Part shown: piece by piece, positions 38,101 to 51,295 of the stretch
Position numbering within the stretch: position 1 is the stretch's first letter
Layout of the letters: the number at the start of each line of letters is the position of its first letter
Assembly (NCBI GenBank): GCA_023055355.1
Contig: JALJCS010000034.1
Coordinates: 5,160,001 to 5,224,000, forward strand
From: Agelaius tricolor
Lineage: Eukaryota > Chordata > Aves > Passeriformes > Icteridae
DNA length: 64,000 nt
Direction: 5' to 3'
The notes under the pieces: model-generated
What the model was told of the DNA's origin: nothing
The model's input: only the letters and a program-made list of their open reading frames with translations
Database searches by the model: none
Translations under genes and position numbers: made by a program

Positions 38101-39186
38101 AAAAAAAAAGCCACAAGAAAAAGCTGGTATGAAACCAACTTGATTTGCTGTGTCAGTTTGAAAGTGGAGTACTGATAATTAAGTACAGTTACTAACCTCT
38201 TATTCCATGTAGTCAAATATAGTTCTACCTTGCACATGGGCTGTTTGCAGCAGTCCCATGCAAGTCTGCAGACAAGATGGCATTTATGGTTATCTCTTAT
38301 CCATCAGTCCTGTGACTCCTCCAAACAGACATTAGATTAAATTTCTCAAAACCAAACCATGTCATACCGTGTTAGTTGCTTTTCACCTCTTTGTTATCTC
38401 CCAGCTGTCTGCAAATAGTTTGTCTGATAATTTCTTCTGGCATTTCTCATCTCCACTGACACACTTCTAATTCCCCACGCCTTTTATGTCCTTCTTAAAT
38501 CAAGGCAATAAATACACAATTTTTTCTTTCAACTCTGAATTTTCAGCAATCCTGATAAAGATAACCTCTCCTTTGCAGACAATCAGTAAGTTTGAGAACA
38601 TCTCACCTATTCTATGTTGGATATCTGTTTGAGGTTTTTGGCCTGGGCTGGTTTTCTTTAACCTTACCTATTTCTTGCTACTTTTAATTATGTTAGCTGA
38701 CTGCAAAATTACTGTTTTTAAAGAAAGGGCAATACATAGGAGCATTGAAATTTTATCTTGCCTACTGTTATCAGTTTTTTCTCCCCAAGGAATAGCAGGC
38801 TAACACTTGCTGGATATTGTCTTTTTTCTGCTAACATAAATAGAGTTACTTCTTGTAAAACACACCTCACAGGAAACATGACCAATGCACCTTGAACTTG
38901 CAGTCTTGCTCTCATTTTTACATTACTCTTTCACTTTCACATTTAGTGGCTGCTCTATTTTCTTCCTGCCTCCTTCCTGCTGGAGTTTAACATGTGAGTG
39001 AGGAGGAGCTCAGTTTCACCGAACCAGACATTTAATACAGTGCTTTGGGACCTCAGTGCTCTTCCCAGTTCCTTTCTCTCATTATACTTGTCTTCATCAG
39101 ATCTTACTCACAAACCCTCTGAGATGGTGAACATCTCCATCCTTTTTAGTTTGCCTTTCTTCTTCCTGCCCTTCTAAGCAAAGAAA

Positions 39187-39285
39187 CATAGAATCATTTA
39201 GGATTCTATGAAAAGACCTTTGAGTCCAACCATTAACCCAACATAAGCATTTAAGATCATTTCCTAGTCCCTGTATCCAAAAGAT
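39187..39285 (-). mobile_element. CR1 LINE 3' end fragment
   Basis: ATAGAATCATTTAGGATTCT, then AAAAGACCTTTGAGTCCAAC and CATTAACCCAACA are the reverse complement of the CR1 tail, here with a small internal change. The fragment is about 100 bp long, in intron 2 and in the same orientation as ANKRD50. Confidence 0.8.
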
Positions 39286-40559
39286 TTCACTTCCCCAGCT
39301 GATTTTTCCCAATCTGACTGAAGCTAATCTATGTCTCCCCACTAACTATTCTCTCTTTCCTGACATCAGAAGCATGGTCACTGGCAGACTCCTGTTTGTA
39401 TCACGCCTTCCCAGCTGATGTTTATCTCCTATTTGTTATTCAGATTTTTAACTCTACCAGAGACAGACATTATCATCCAAATTCTATGCCATGGGTGACA
39501 CCATTTGTTATCTTAAAGCAGCTTTGCTTACTTGAGCTTGCTGTTTTGGTGGGGTAAAGCACTTGGAATCTTACAGAAGTTTTGAGCTGAGGGAATCTCT
39601 CTGAGTTACCACAAACCCAATCTGGACAAAGCAGGTAAACTCTCAGACACACAAGGTGGTCTGATAGGTAGTTTGATTTACAGTCCATGGAAGAAGAGGC
39701 TGACCAACAAACCTTCAAATAGAAACCCCACATGTAGGACTACCACCACATGTGATATATGTATTTTAATCAGACTTTCCAGTGGCTTTAATTTCTTTAC
39801 TTTAGTCTAGAACTACAAGCAAGCATATTATGTACAAAACAAGCTACTTTTTTTAAACACATACCTGTTATACAAGTTATCCTGACAGATCTTTTGGAGC
39901 ACTGAACTCAATCTTGACTGTACACTAAAATTTCCAGTTCTGCTTGTTTACCCCTTACCTTTTTTCCATTAGTATGAAGACACCTAAGGCATTTGATTAC
40001 TCCCTGACTTATCTTCTGGCCTGTCCCATGACCTACATGACTAAGCCTATTTCCCCTCCTCCTCCATCCCCAGTTTTTGAGCTGTTGTCTATGTTGCTGT
40101 TATTTAGATTTATTCCTGGAATTTGTCATCCACCAGGTTTTGCTTTAAAGCTCTTTACGTAGGGTCAAAAATCAGTGTTTTTCTTTCTATTAAGCATCAA
40201 TTAAGTTCTCAATGTTATTTTTTTCCTGCAAATCCATCTCTTTTTTTAAAAAAAAGTAGGAGGTGCCAAAGAATGTACACTTTAGATCAAATGCATGAGA
40301 TGAAAGCATCAAATCAGACTCACTGAAAACTATCATTAGTAGAAATGAGAGAATTGCCTATACTTCACATTATTTTGCATACATGTAAAGTTAAGATAAC
40401 AACTTACTTTGCAAATATTCAAAAGCCTGTTGTTGAAATGCAACATGTAAAAGTGGGGCACCACAATAATAAAATGACCAAGTTTATATATGCAACAGAA
40501 TGTATCAAAATTACAAGGTTAGTTTTAAATCATTTATGAAATTAAAGTTACAATGAGGG

Positions 40560-40561
<2 letters not shown>

Positions 40562-40610
<49 letters not shown>

Positions 40611-40620
40611 TACACATACA
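40562..40620. repeat. (TA)n-(CA)n compound microsatellite
   Basis: About 19 AT dinucleotides followed by CA/TACA units, in ANKRD50 intron 2. The array is long enough to be polymorphic. Confidence 0.95.
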
Positions 40621-43600
40621 TTCAGTCTTTTCAGCTTTCCTTATTAACTACCTGATTCCCTAGTTGTAGCAAAACTAATATTTCTTTGTTAAACAAGAAT
40701 ATAACTTCTATAAGCTGTGTTATCTGAACACGTTACTACGCAACGGAGTTGCAATTCTTGTAGCTTTACAGGCATTTGAATTTGTAGGTTATTATTCTAC
40801 ATTTTGGAGATAGACAAAAATCCCTTTCTTTTTTCTGTTTCTATTTATGCAGTGCATAAACACAACTGAAGGAACAGATATTTCTTTCCAGGTATATGAT
40901 TGTATTTGCTGGCATGAGAGAAATGCTAAGCACAAAAAGAAACAGAAAAACTCCCAGCTGAGGCAGGTAGAAAACTGCACTGAATAAATTCAATTGTGTG
41001 CCTGTTGTCAGGCTATATGCTTCTTTACTATGTTCTATTATTCCATGACCATAAAAGAGAATACAGTAGATTAATACACACAATAAAAGAGCCACTACCA
41101 TTACTGCAGTTCAGTCTGATAATCCCCAAATTAATTAGATTTGTCCTATGCATTCCAAAGGGAAAAAAAAGCCCAACATTACAGATTGGGAAGGAGGAAG
41201 ACGAGGAGCTGCAGTGGCTGTTTCAACACCAAACTGCTCCTTCAGAACAGGGGGCTCTTGATCTGCCAGCCTGGAAGAACCAGGCTAACCAACAGCTGAC
41301 ATTTGAAAATCTTGATCCTTCCCTAATCAAGCAGCTCCACACCTGCCTGCCTCGTGTCTTGCACACCATCACAGAGCACCTCACACTTCCACTGCTGAAC
41401 TGATTGCAGGATTATACTGTCCAACCTCATTCTGAGAAAATCCTCTGCACAAATACCAGATGAAAAGCTGTTGAGAATTTACCTTCCTAAGTCAAGCACA
41501 CTTAAGACAGCTTTCCTGTTTGGTACCACATATCTTTATCCATCTTATTTTCCATCTTAGTAAAACGGACTATCCCAATGTTTATTGCACTTAGTTGAAG
41601 AGGCAACAGATGGAGCAGCTTTCCTGTGTCCCATTCAAAATTATTCTCCCATACTCCCCAAAGCACAATTCACAGCATATGTTCCTCATGCATCACTCTG
41701 GGACCTTATCAGCTACCTTGTGGTTTGGGTTTTTTCATCCCCAGCCCCCAGCAGATAGAGTTTTTCTGTTTTGCCTGTAAAGCTCCAATTGATGCTTTCT
41801 GTATTGTCACCATAATTTACTCTCAAGAAACACTGTTAGGTTAACACTGTGTAACCCTGATTCTATAATCTTACTGCACTTTTGTATTTAGCTTTGGAAC
41901 TGATTTTGTAGCCTAATATTTATTAGCCTTAGCTACAATACAAGTGATAGAAACTACAACTTCCACTTCCTCCCTCCAATTATTCATACACAAATTGTTT
42001 ACTGTGGATGAAAAGCACCATTTAAAATTAAAGAAGGTATTAACAAAAAAAGCATAGAAACACAGAATGATTTGGTGTTGTGCTGTGAACTGCTGAAGTT
42101 TCCATCTGTTAGACTTTGATCATTTAGGGTAATCCAAAATCCTACAGGACACAATTTCTCTTACCATGGATCAGCTTCACTTTGCCTACAAACTGAACTT
42201 TTTTTTCTAATGTCCTGCTGAATTCTACTCCAGGAAAGTGTAGAGAAAGGATAGACAGCTTAGTGTATCATGCTCACTATCGCTGGAGGAGAGCTGATGT
42301 AGTTAAACCAAGACTTGTTAATTAACTGCTCTAAGATGGAGATCATGCTGTAATCCCATTCTGAACAGATTTTCCTCCTGAGGTTCATTCCTACCTGCCT
42401 GCTACTGTCATCTTTACACTGCTGGTATTTTCCTTTCCTTAACTTCTGAACAGTGCTCTATTTCTTCCAGGACAACTCCATGATGCTGCAAATAACCTAA
42501 AATAAGGTGCTGCCAGGGCCCCTTCCTTCTCTCATGTTCTAAGATATCACAGATCTGTAGCACACAACTTGCATCTTGTGCCTACCTTCCCTTCTCCCCA
42601 TAAGCACTACCAGCTCTTATTAGGACATGACAAAGTAAAAAACCCAAGGAAGAGACACTGCTGGTGGTCTGTGGACTCAAAGTCCACTCATCACATATGA
42701 TCCTTTATTCCATCCTTCCTCTCACTCCCACCAATTTAAACAGCAGCAACCACAACTGAGCCCAAAAGTCTGATGTCTCCTACCTGCCTGCATGGTCCTC
42801 GCTCTGTGTGAAGTTATCTGCAAATGTGACAGAGAGAGGAATTTGATAGCAATTGTTTTGCCCCTTTTATTTCTTCATTATGTATGTTTCCCCAATTGCC
42901 GCCTTTTCATGATCTCATTTTCAGTTCTATTTTCATGCTATTTTCTCACATTTTGATGTCAACAAGCAGACCAGGAACCTACCCACTTCCTTCTTTCTGG
43001 CACCTCCTCTGCAATACTTTGAACACCTCTGTACAACTCAACCCTGGGGTCAATGTAATTAGTTTCTTGCCTTTTTGGCCCGGTTATTTCTTTTTCAGCA
43101 GTCATTCTTCAATCACAAAATGTAAAGACATTAACTATTGGAGAGACTCCTGCTCCTGGACAAAGACAGAAGATCTTTCACCATTCCCAGTGCATTGTAT
43201 ACATCATCAGAGACAAGAAACTGAAACCTCTTCAAGTCATGGCTTTCAGGAGGCAGTATTTCAATACTACCTTCTCCCAGTATATAAGACACACTACATC
43301 CTTTCTACTTCACAATCCACCAAATCCTTTTCATTTTTTCATTGAAAAAGAAGACAGGAAAAGAAACCTCAACCCTTGCACAAGCTATGAACATGTGCAC
43401 AGAAAACTGAAGGGAAGGGAAATAATTAACAAGTAAGAATTGCTATGAAGGTCCATCTAACTAAACAGCTTATAGGAAAACCTGTAAGGTTTAAGTCTGA
43501 GCCACATTGATTAAAGCCAAAATGTTAATGCCTATAGAAGTAGAAGACAAAAAGGTCTATGTAAGTTGTCATTATTAAAATGCCTCGGGGAAACTTTCTT

Positions 43601-46410
43601 ATGGTAATTTAATCTGAAAAGGTTAAAACCTTAAACGGTATTATGTTCAGTCTGTAGGCTGTGCTTCCATACAATGAAAGAGGAACATACAGCTTGCTCT
43701 TGCAGAAACACTGACTGCTGCTATGTGACCCGTTAACTCCACAGATTTAAGGGAAAAGCCTAAAGAGAAACATGCCACAAAGTGCTTAAGCTTCAGGCAA
43801 TGCTCAACGCTTCTAATGGGCTGGAGAACACCAGAACACAGAGCTTCCTATGAAACCCAGCACCAGCTAAAAGCCCAAAGACCTGGTTACACATAAACAC
43901 TCAGAAGTTCCAGCACAGTCAAGATGCTCTCACAAAAGCAAATTTACCTTCTGCAACTCCACTGGAAAGACAGGCTGAGCTGGCAGATTCTTTTTAACCC
44001 TCTTGTGGCATGCTCTTACAGAAACAGTTTCTCATCTCACCCAGAAATTGCTATGATTTTCAGTTGGTGTCTTGCCTCCATCATTGTTGAGTATTAAATA
44101 AACCACAAATAAAACAACATGACTCTAACTGTAATGAGATAGTTTTTAACTGAAAACTCCTACTAAAAGGAGAATTCAATCTTCAACCAGATCAAGATCT
44201 TCTGGGCTAGGGTCCAACTAGCTTCAGGATTCTAGTCAAGCATAAGTGAAAGATGCGGGAATGGACAAAAATCTGGCAAAGTACAGAAGTAGAATGTTGC
44301 CTATTTACACATCTAAAACACTGGTAAGAAAAATTCCCTTTAGAAACCAAACCCTTTTATTTAGGTAAGGGATTTTTAATGCCACATTCTTAGGTGTGAC
44401 CTCTGAGGACACACTAACAAAATGAATTATTGAATTTCAGGCTGAGATGAAAGAGAAAAAAGCTGTATTTAAAGACGTAAAAGGCTGTCCCAAAAAGGAA
44501 AGAAAGGGTGTTCTCCAGAAATATGGAGAATAAATTCTAAGTAGTAAAAAACTTGGATTATAGCAAGAAGAAATCAATGCAGGCTAACATATGGAATTTT
44601 TTTTTTTTCCTAGAAGAACTGTGAAGCATAAGAGCAGATGAAGGCAGCATCTTCAGCTTTTCCTGTCTGGTGAAGGAGATGCTGGACTTGATCTTTCTGA
44701 ACTCCCAACCTTCTCAATTGTCAGTTGCACATTTGAACTTTACACGTGGTAAATGTATAACAAACACACTGGAGGTTTAACTTACTTCTTAAAGAATCTT
44801 GCAAATTAATGTATTATGCATTCAGATCCTTCTTTGCATGATGATCTGCAAGGATCCTGGTAAGGTTTAAGGTTTAACACAGGATACAGTTAGTGCTTGC
44901 CTTTGTTTCTACCATTTACAGCTCTACAAAATTAAGAGAGTCTAACAAAATCTATATACTCACACCCTTCTTGCAACCACTGGAGAGCTACAGCTCCCAA
45001 GATTGTACTGAAGCTCTGGAAGCACAGGGAAAGGCTCTGCAGCAGCCCTTTCCAGAAGGAAGTAGATTAGAAAAAAAGAAGCAGATCACTCCCAGACAGT
45101 CTGAGACCTGCGTGACAAAAACTGAGTCATTTATCACCTATGAAAGATTAATACTGAATTACTCATGTCCTCTAGAGTAAATTGATAGAAATCCCAGCAG
45201 CTTTTGGGTTTCCAGTAGCCCAAGCTCAGGTATCTTTAACTGTCTCCAATGTGCTGCCTCTCATCTTTTCACAGCAGTCTTGGAACTGGGGTGCTGCAAA
45301 CTGCAGTAGAAGCACATACCTTGGTTAATTCATAGCAAGGGAAACTCCCAAGTTTGTAGGGTTGTACCCTACAAAGTCAGGATACTCCTAATTCATCTCA
45401 AATTTACTCCAAAATGCACTCAGATTTTTGCAATTAAGAATAGGCTACTCCAAACCAACAAAAAGCTCACTAGTTAATTGCTCAATAAAGCCTACACAAC
45501 CCATTATAATTTTAATTATATTACTGACTTCAAAGATGGTACAAAGAGATCTAAAAATGAGCAGCTTCTTCACACTTCATCTGTCATCATTTACAACTCA
45601 ATGTCTGAATCTTTTCCTTCATCTAAGTAGGAAAAATGCACTTCACTACAGCAGACTGAAAGTCCCTGAACAAAAGTCACAGAAGGTTTACTGAACAAAC
45701 CACTATTTTTCTACATTGTCAGACAAAGAATCCAGAACTTGGAATAAAACTTGTTACTCCCATATAATTTAGATAGGAGTAAAAACTCTATCACCTACAA
45801 TTTGCAACTTTCTGATGATACATGACTTTTGAGGGAAGAAGGAAGATAAATAACTTAGTAGCATGAAAAGGCAATACAGGTGAAGGGCTGGGGGAAGGAA
45901 ATACTTGTTAGCTCTGGCTGACACTCAGAGGTTTTTCCTCTGAATTCTGCCCTTTATGAGGTTTCCATTACATTGCCAAAGACAAAACACCAGAGGCTCA
46001 ACCCTTTGGAGTTCTCCAAGCAGGCAGAAGGAACTTTACATAGATAACAGCAATTGGCACAGGCCCTGCTGCACTTTAACGCTGTCCAAGGGAGTGACTC
46101 ACACAACTCATACAAGGCTTTCAGATTTAATCAACATAAACCCCTGCTTCAAACTTGCAGTCAGCAGAGAACCTTACATGACCTCTCACACCCCTTTCTT
46201 ACACTCAAGTCTACAGGTATTTGCATATTCTAGAGAACTATAAAACTATTAATCACTTAACATTATTGGTCACGTTAAATCACAAGGCAAACCTGATGCT
46301 CACGAAGAGATGAGGAGTTAGAAGAAAAGCTCTGATAGTCTGGGAATCTGCAAAAGGAACCATTGCACTGAATTTAGCACCAGCATGCATAGAATCTGGT
46401 GTCCTTTCTG

Positions 46411-46442
46411 AAAAAAAAAAAAAATACATATATATATATATA
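46411..46442. repeat. A14 tract followed by (TA)n
   Basis: Fourteen adenines lead into a short TA repeat. It is a simple repeat in intron 2. Confidence 0.9.
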
Positions 46443-49400
46443 CTTAAGCTCTGGGATACAGCTTCCCTACATTCACTTTTGGTAAAGAGGATGTAAGATC
46501 AGCTTGAGAGAACTTCTGTGAAGCTCTTAAAGAGTAATAGATTTGTTCAGCAGCTCTTTCTGATTTGTGGCTTTATTTCTTTTAAATTTCTGGGTTTTTT
46601 GGGTCTCTACTGATCAGGGACATCTACTTGCATGGGAATGCAACTTCAGCAATACAGTAAGTGGAAACCTGAATTCACGGCTTCATTCTCTTCCCTGATA
46701 AAAATCACTTAGACCCTCTTACATTAAAGTAGTTGCATGAGAAATACTTTAGTAATTACATGTTAGGATACCTCACAAGCAAAAACCACTTGGACACCAC
46801 TGACCCAAATTCAGTACGTGAGAAATAAGGATGTGAAAAGTCTGACAAGATTTGAAATTCCCTGAAAAGACACCCAGAAGCTGGAAAGAAACTTCACCTG
46901 TGAGTGAGAACAAAGCAGCTCCACCTCCACCAACCTGCTGGGAGATGTGGAAATTTACCATTTTTACTTGTTGATTTATTAATTGCAGCAACACACTCAA
47001 GCAAAATTCCAAGTTTGGTTTAAGTTTGTACCAGACCAACACACACTGAAGGTGAGTTTGGTAGGAGCTTAAAAACATGATGTTATTTAATACCTTCCAC
47101 CTCTAAATTCTCTGGTCTTGGGTATCTCTCAAACTCAAGAGCAATGGCTGGAAAAAAGAATCAGCTCTGCAGGGTAAACTATGCCCACACTTCCAGTGAC
47201 AGACACTCTCTGGGCTGTGAATGAAGCAAGCTCTGCCTCCCACCAATAATCCCAGCTGCATCACAGCACATGGGAATGGTGTTCCTTTCCCTACTGCCTG
47301 AAGGTGTTCAATGGCATCTCCTCTGTCTGGAAAACATAAACCAGGAACACAAGGGAAATGCCTTTCTGCAGCCTGGTTTACACAAAGCTCAGCATTATCC
47401 ACAGCTTGTATCAGAGTTGCTCTATGCCCTCATGGCCTTGGATAAATGGTATCTGCCTGTATTCCTACCCAATCACTGGAAGCACAAACTTGCTGCAGCA
47501 AAACCAAAACAACCCTAGAGACAGCATTACAAAATTTGGGTTATTCAGAATTTAACTTTTCTGTATCAACAGGCAAGAAGAGCTTAATGGTCCTTTTGAA
47601 TTAAATTCTTTGTTTATCACATCATTTCTTAACTTCTGGTGTCTGTAACATCTTTTCCTTCCCTTCTGCTTTACTTTCACTGAAAATCTGAGTGTGAGGG
47701 TTCAGCACTCTCCCTCACATTTTAAGCTGCTTTCTGCTCCAGCACTGAGTGCCTGATAAGAAAAGTGCTGCAAGTAGCTGTTCTTTCTCTCAGCTGTCAG
47801 TGCAGCAACAAACTCAAAATGTTAAATAGATTTGTATAATTCAGCCTTTCTGGTTCTTTGAAAGATTTACCCCAAAAGAATTTTTAGGGCATTTTAATAT
47901 TATAAATTCATAAGAAGTTTTTAAGAGGAGATGTTTAAACAGTGTGAGAAACATCTTAACTCTGAGGGTCACTCCTTGCCTATGTATCACTAAGACCATC
48001 AGGACTGCTGAAAATCTATTTAGGAAACATCCTTCAGGAAAACATGTCACCATTTTAGCTAACAAACTTTACATTGTTTATAAACTAGCATGTTACCAGA
48101 CTTTAAGAAGCTTTTCTTTCTCAGTATTTCCAGGACAATCAGCACAAAAATAGAGTGGTATCATCTTGTTTAGCACTTATGAAGAGAAGTCTTTCCATTT
48201 TAGGCCATGAATACATGGCTGGGTCTGGAGCAGCTGTAAAAAGCAGAGCAAAAATTTGACAGTGCCTCTAAAGAAAAACCTTTCTCCTCTTCTACTGAAT
48301 AAACTAAAATAAGGCAAGAATCGATGAAGCACTTGGTGTTTCTTCAGTGCCTTTACACAATGAGGGATGCAATCATCTGACAGGAAAGTCTTCCTAGAAC
48401 TCATTTCACATGACAACAACCTCCACTTAACATAAACTCTGAACACACCGGAGCCCAGGATGGAAGTGCTCAGCGGCAAGTCTTAGAAACCACAGAACAT
48501 CCTAAATTACAGTTTTGTAAAAACATTCCCTGCACGGTTCATACACTACCAAAAGTTCAATCAAACAAACGATCGAGGTGCCTGATGGTGGGAAGGGGGT
48601 GGCCAAGTGCCTCTTGTTTGTGGACAGATTGTATCACCCAGCAGAACAAGCTCCTGGTGCCGCTGTCAGCAGCCACCTCCTGGTCCCCTGCTGAAAACAG
48701 TGCTGAAAACTTATATTCCCTGCACAGCACCTTGTCTCCAACACCTCATCTCCCTTAAATCTGAAACAGGAGAACCAGGACCAGCCACCACGGCTGCTTT
48801 TGAGAGCAGCAGATCAGCATAAGTGGGAGCAAGGGAATACATGAAGGGTGAAAAGAAAAATCTCCTTGACTGAAGCTGCTGTACTACCCCATAAGTATTT
48901 CTAGGGTAATAACAGGAGTTCACAATCAGTGCTGCACAATTTGAGAAGGAAATGACCATTGCTGGATCTTGTGCTTATTTTATTTTTTTTGTACAAATCC
49001 AAGAACCATGTATATTGAGCTCCTCGAACCAGCCCATCATTTATAAACCCTATGTTTATAAAAATCAGTCTAAACAAATATCGCTTGTATTTTATATTTC
49101 TAGGTTGCATTTTCGTCTAAAGATATTTACCTAGCTCCTGTTCTGTGCAGTCAGCAATCACTTTCACAAGAGGAATGATTCCAGCTCTTACTGAGAACTT
49201 GGCTGTACTAAATTAGTCAGATTTCCCTGTAATAGACTTTTAAACATAAACAGGCTCTTACACACCAGATTATTCCACTTTCATGATTTTAAAAGACTGC
49301 CTAAAGCTAGATGGCCAGTCTGCTATTCCATTTATAGGCACTTAATTGCACCCAGTTTTTATTCATTAGAATTTAAGAGGGCTTAATACCTCTGAAATTA

Positions 49401-50254
49401 GGACCCTAATAGCTGTTAGAAGTTGCATATTCACTTAGCAGCAAACAAAAAATCCAGAACTAGTCTCGGTTTAGACTATCTGTTTTAAGACACTATGCTG
49501 AGAACAATGTAGACATGCATCCTGTTTATTCAGCAGGCAAGGACATAACAGCCTTCAGAACTAGAAGGCTCTTTTACACCACCATGACAATGAGAGCAAG
49601 CACCACAGTTCAACCTCAGTACTTGCCTCCACCATCCTAGTAGGCAGGAGAGAAAAAAATAGAGGAATTTTATACTGGAAACATGCAATAAACCCTCTAG
49701 TACCACAAAAAAGTTACACCACTATACAGTACCAAAAAAAAAATTCAGTTTAACCAATATTCCAGACAAGTTTTATGCTGGCAGCACATTCAACTGACGC
49801 TCTGTTGATGAAGACAAGCCTTACCCTTCATGAATTTTCCTTCACTGTGACCCAAAGGAATAAAGACCAATAGACACAGGCTGACACGGGCTGTGCTCAA
49901 GACTGTACATTGTTCTAAGTAGATCTATGGATATACACTTATATATACATGTAATGTATCCTTTTATATACCCTTATCCTCACAGAAACAGAATTATCAG
50001 TGACATACTCAGGAGACTATGGTTTGTTAGGGAACACGAGTAAAAAAGTCTGTTTCTTTTCCATTCAGCTTAGACAGCTGACAAACCTCTTAAGGGGCAG
50101 GGTGATCAATTTCTTGATCAATTCCTGATCCCATCAACACTTTGAAGTACTTACAGAAGAAGCAGCAATAAAGATTTGACACAATCTGTGCATATTGTGA
50201 GAAGAAACATAAGGAGTTAATTGACATTTTCCTACCACATATTTTTAGACAAAC

Positions 50255-50420
50255 ATAAAACCGATGTGCTGGATCAGACCCAGAGATCCATTAGCTCAGT
50301 TTCCTCTTAGACAGAGCATGTTATTGGAAGCTTTTCCAAGGGTCCTGTAAGGTCTGTTCCAGGTCTGTGAAGGACAACTGCCCTACCTTTATGGCACACA
50401 GAGACCACGGACTAGGTATT
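50255..50420 (-). mobile_element. Possible ancient CR1/L3-type LINE remnant
   Basis: The motif TGCTGGATCAGACCCAGAGA, then TCCATTAGCTCAGTTTCCTC, resembles the widespread sauropsid CR1/L3-group 3' sequence built around GGTCAGACCAAAGGTCCAT. Divergence is high and the limits are approximate. Confidence 0.4.
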
Positions 50421-50762
50421 TTCCACTCTGAAGTCAATTACTTTCAAGTCTTTCCAAAACATCCAGTAACATCTGAGGGTACTAACATACAAATATAAAT
50501 AAATTCACTATTAATAATAAACTTTGTTTTAAAAGTAAATATTTATTTATGTCAGCTATAAGGACAAAGTTAGTTTTTTCCATGGTAAGTCTGCACGCTC
50601 TGACAGAGATAACAAGCCATGAAACAAACATGTTTTAAACTATCTGCATCTTAGGCTCACTGGAAGGAAGACCTAAACAGCAGAGTTTTCTTGTTTGTTT
50701 TATTCTGGGTTTGTTTTCAATAGGGCTGTTTTGTTGGGGTTTTTTTTTTAATTTGTTTTTAC

Positions 50763-51241
50763 CTTTTAAACGCTTCAGCAGGGTTCCTCTCGCATTCCCC
50801 GGGCTGCAAGAGACTTTGAATAGCAGGATCTCTTAGTTTGTCCTCGTATCCCTGGATCAGTCCACTGCGGCATATCTGTGTGACTAGACCTCGAATAAAG
50901 CCTCCAACACAGAGCGTGTCAGAGTCCTGGGCCCTGCAGAAATGGAAGGCCAGGGCCTGGCGATGCAAGCCTCGCTGCAGGTTTGCAGGTGAGCTTGGCC
51001 ACAGTAACTCAGTGCACAGGGCTGTCTTCCCGCTGCCGGGCCCTCCTACCAACAACACACCCCAGGCAGGTCCTTTCCCGGAGACAACACCGCTGTTATT
51101 CCCAGGATTGGCTACGAGAGATGGTTTGTTGGCAGCGCTGCCGCCGCAGCTCGCTTTCTCCTGGAGGCAGTGTTGAAGCTTGTGGAAAACCCACTCCCTA
51201 CAGTAAAACTGCTTTCCCTGCAGCAAGCTGGTTTGAGCCAT
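50763..51241 (-). CDS. ANKRD50: ANKRD50 coding part of exon 2 (residues 1-160): N-terminus and Walker A of the NTPase module
   Basis: This is the first coding exon of ANKRD50, a large cytosolic/endosomal ankyrin protein known to associate with the SNX27-retromer and WASH machinery in recycling of membrane transporters. Translation starts at the ATG at 51241-51239, which has a strong context (A at -3, G at +4) and gives the family N-terminus [12 protein letters not shown]. Residues 61-73 form a hydrophobic strand followed by GGPGSGKT (66-73), a canonical Walker A P-loop. The stretch after it ([23 protein letters not shown]) matches my recollection of the vertebrate orthologue. The exon ends AAAAG|GTAAAA (donor GT at 50762-50761) after two bases of the Arg160 codon, in phase with the next coding exon about 20 kb away. 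The gene identity is very secure. The NTPase activity is inferred from the motif only. Confidence 0.96.
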
Positions 51242-51242
51242 T

Positions 51243-51272
51243 TTATAAAGCTTCTTCTCCTGGATGTGTCAT
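51243..51272 (-). promoter_or_regulatory. uORF 2 in the ANKRD50 leader (9 codons, ending 1 nt before the main start)
   Basis: An ATG at 51272-51270 in weak context (C at -3, A at +4) opens MTHPGEEAL, with stop TAA at 51245-51243. Only one base separates this stop from the ATG of ANKRD50 at 51241. Together with uORF 1 it forms a chain of ATGA overlap and then TAA-A-ATG. Such close spacing would be expected to influence start selection by leaky scanning or local reinitiation. This is inferred from geometry only. Confidence 0.5.
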
Positions 51273-51295
51273 AAGCCGCAGCACATCTTCAGCAT
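51269..51295 (-). promoter_or_regulatory. uORF 1 in the ANKRD50 leader (8 codons)
   Basis: On the minus strand an ATG at 51295-51293 (G at -3, moderate context) opens an 8-codon frame, MLKMCCGL, that stops at TGA 51271-51269. This stop overlaps the ATG of the next uORF in an ATGA arrangement. It lies 28-54 nt upstream of the main ANKRD50 ATG, so it is in the mRNA under either predicted acceptor. The frame is directly visible; use by ribosomes is inference. Confidence 0.5.

Larger units (their letters stand above)
30713..50762 (-). other. ANKRD50 intron 2 (20 kb)
   Basis: The largest intron separates the Walker A exon from the Walker B exon. It holds CR1 fragments at 33425-33872, 37750-38100, 39187-39285 and perhaps 50255-50420. 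It also holds TA/CA and A/TA microsatellites at 40562 and 46411, and otherwise AT-rich single-copy-looking sequence. Open frames here (for example at 40996-41403 and 42884-43345) have no recognisable domains. I see no nested gene or structured RNA. Confidence 0.9.

Noticed and set aside
40996..41403. 135-codon plus-strand frame in intron 2
   Set aside because: No recognisable domain, and composition typical of chance AT-rich sequence. The segment after 41190 looks slightly protein-like, but there is no supporting signal.
42055..42080. Possible CR1 tail (CATAGAAACACAGAATGATTTGG)
   Set aside because: Only about 25 bp resemble the CR1 terminus, which is too short to call.
42884..43345. 153-codon plus-strand frame in intron 2
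   Set aside because: Aromatic/Ser-rich translation of T/C-rich DNA with no recognisable family and no splice or promoter context.
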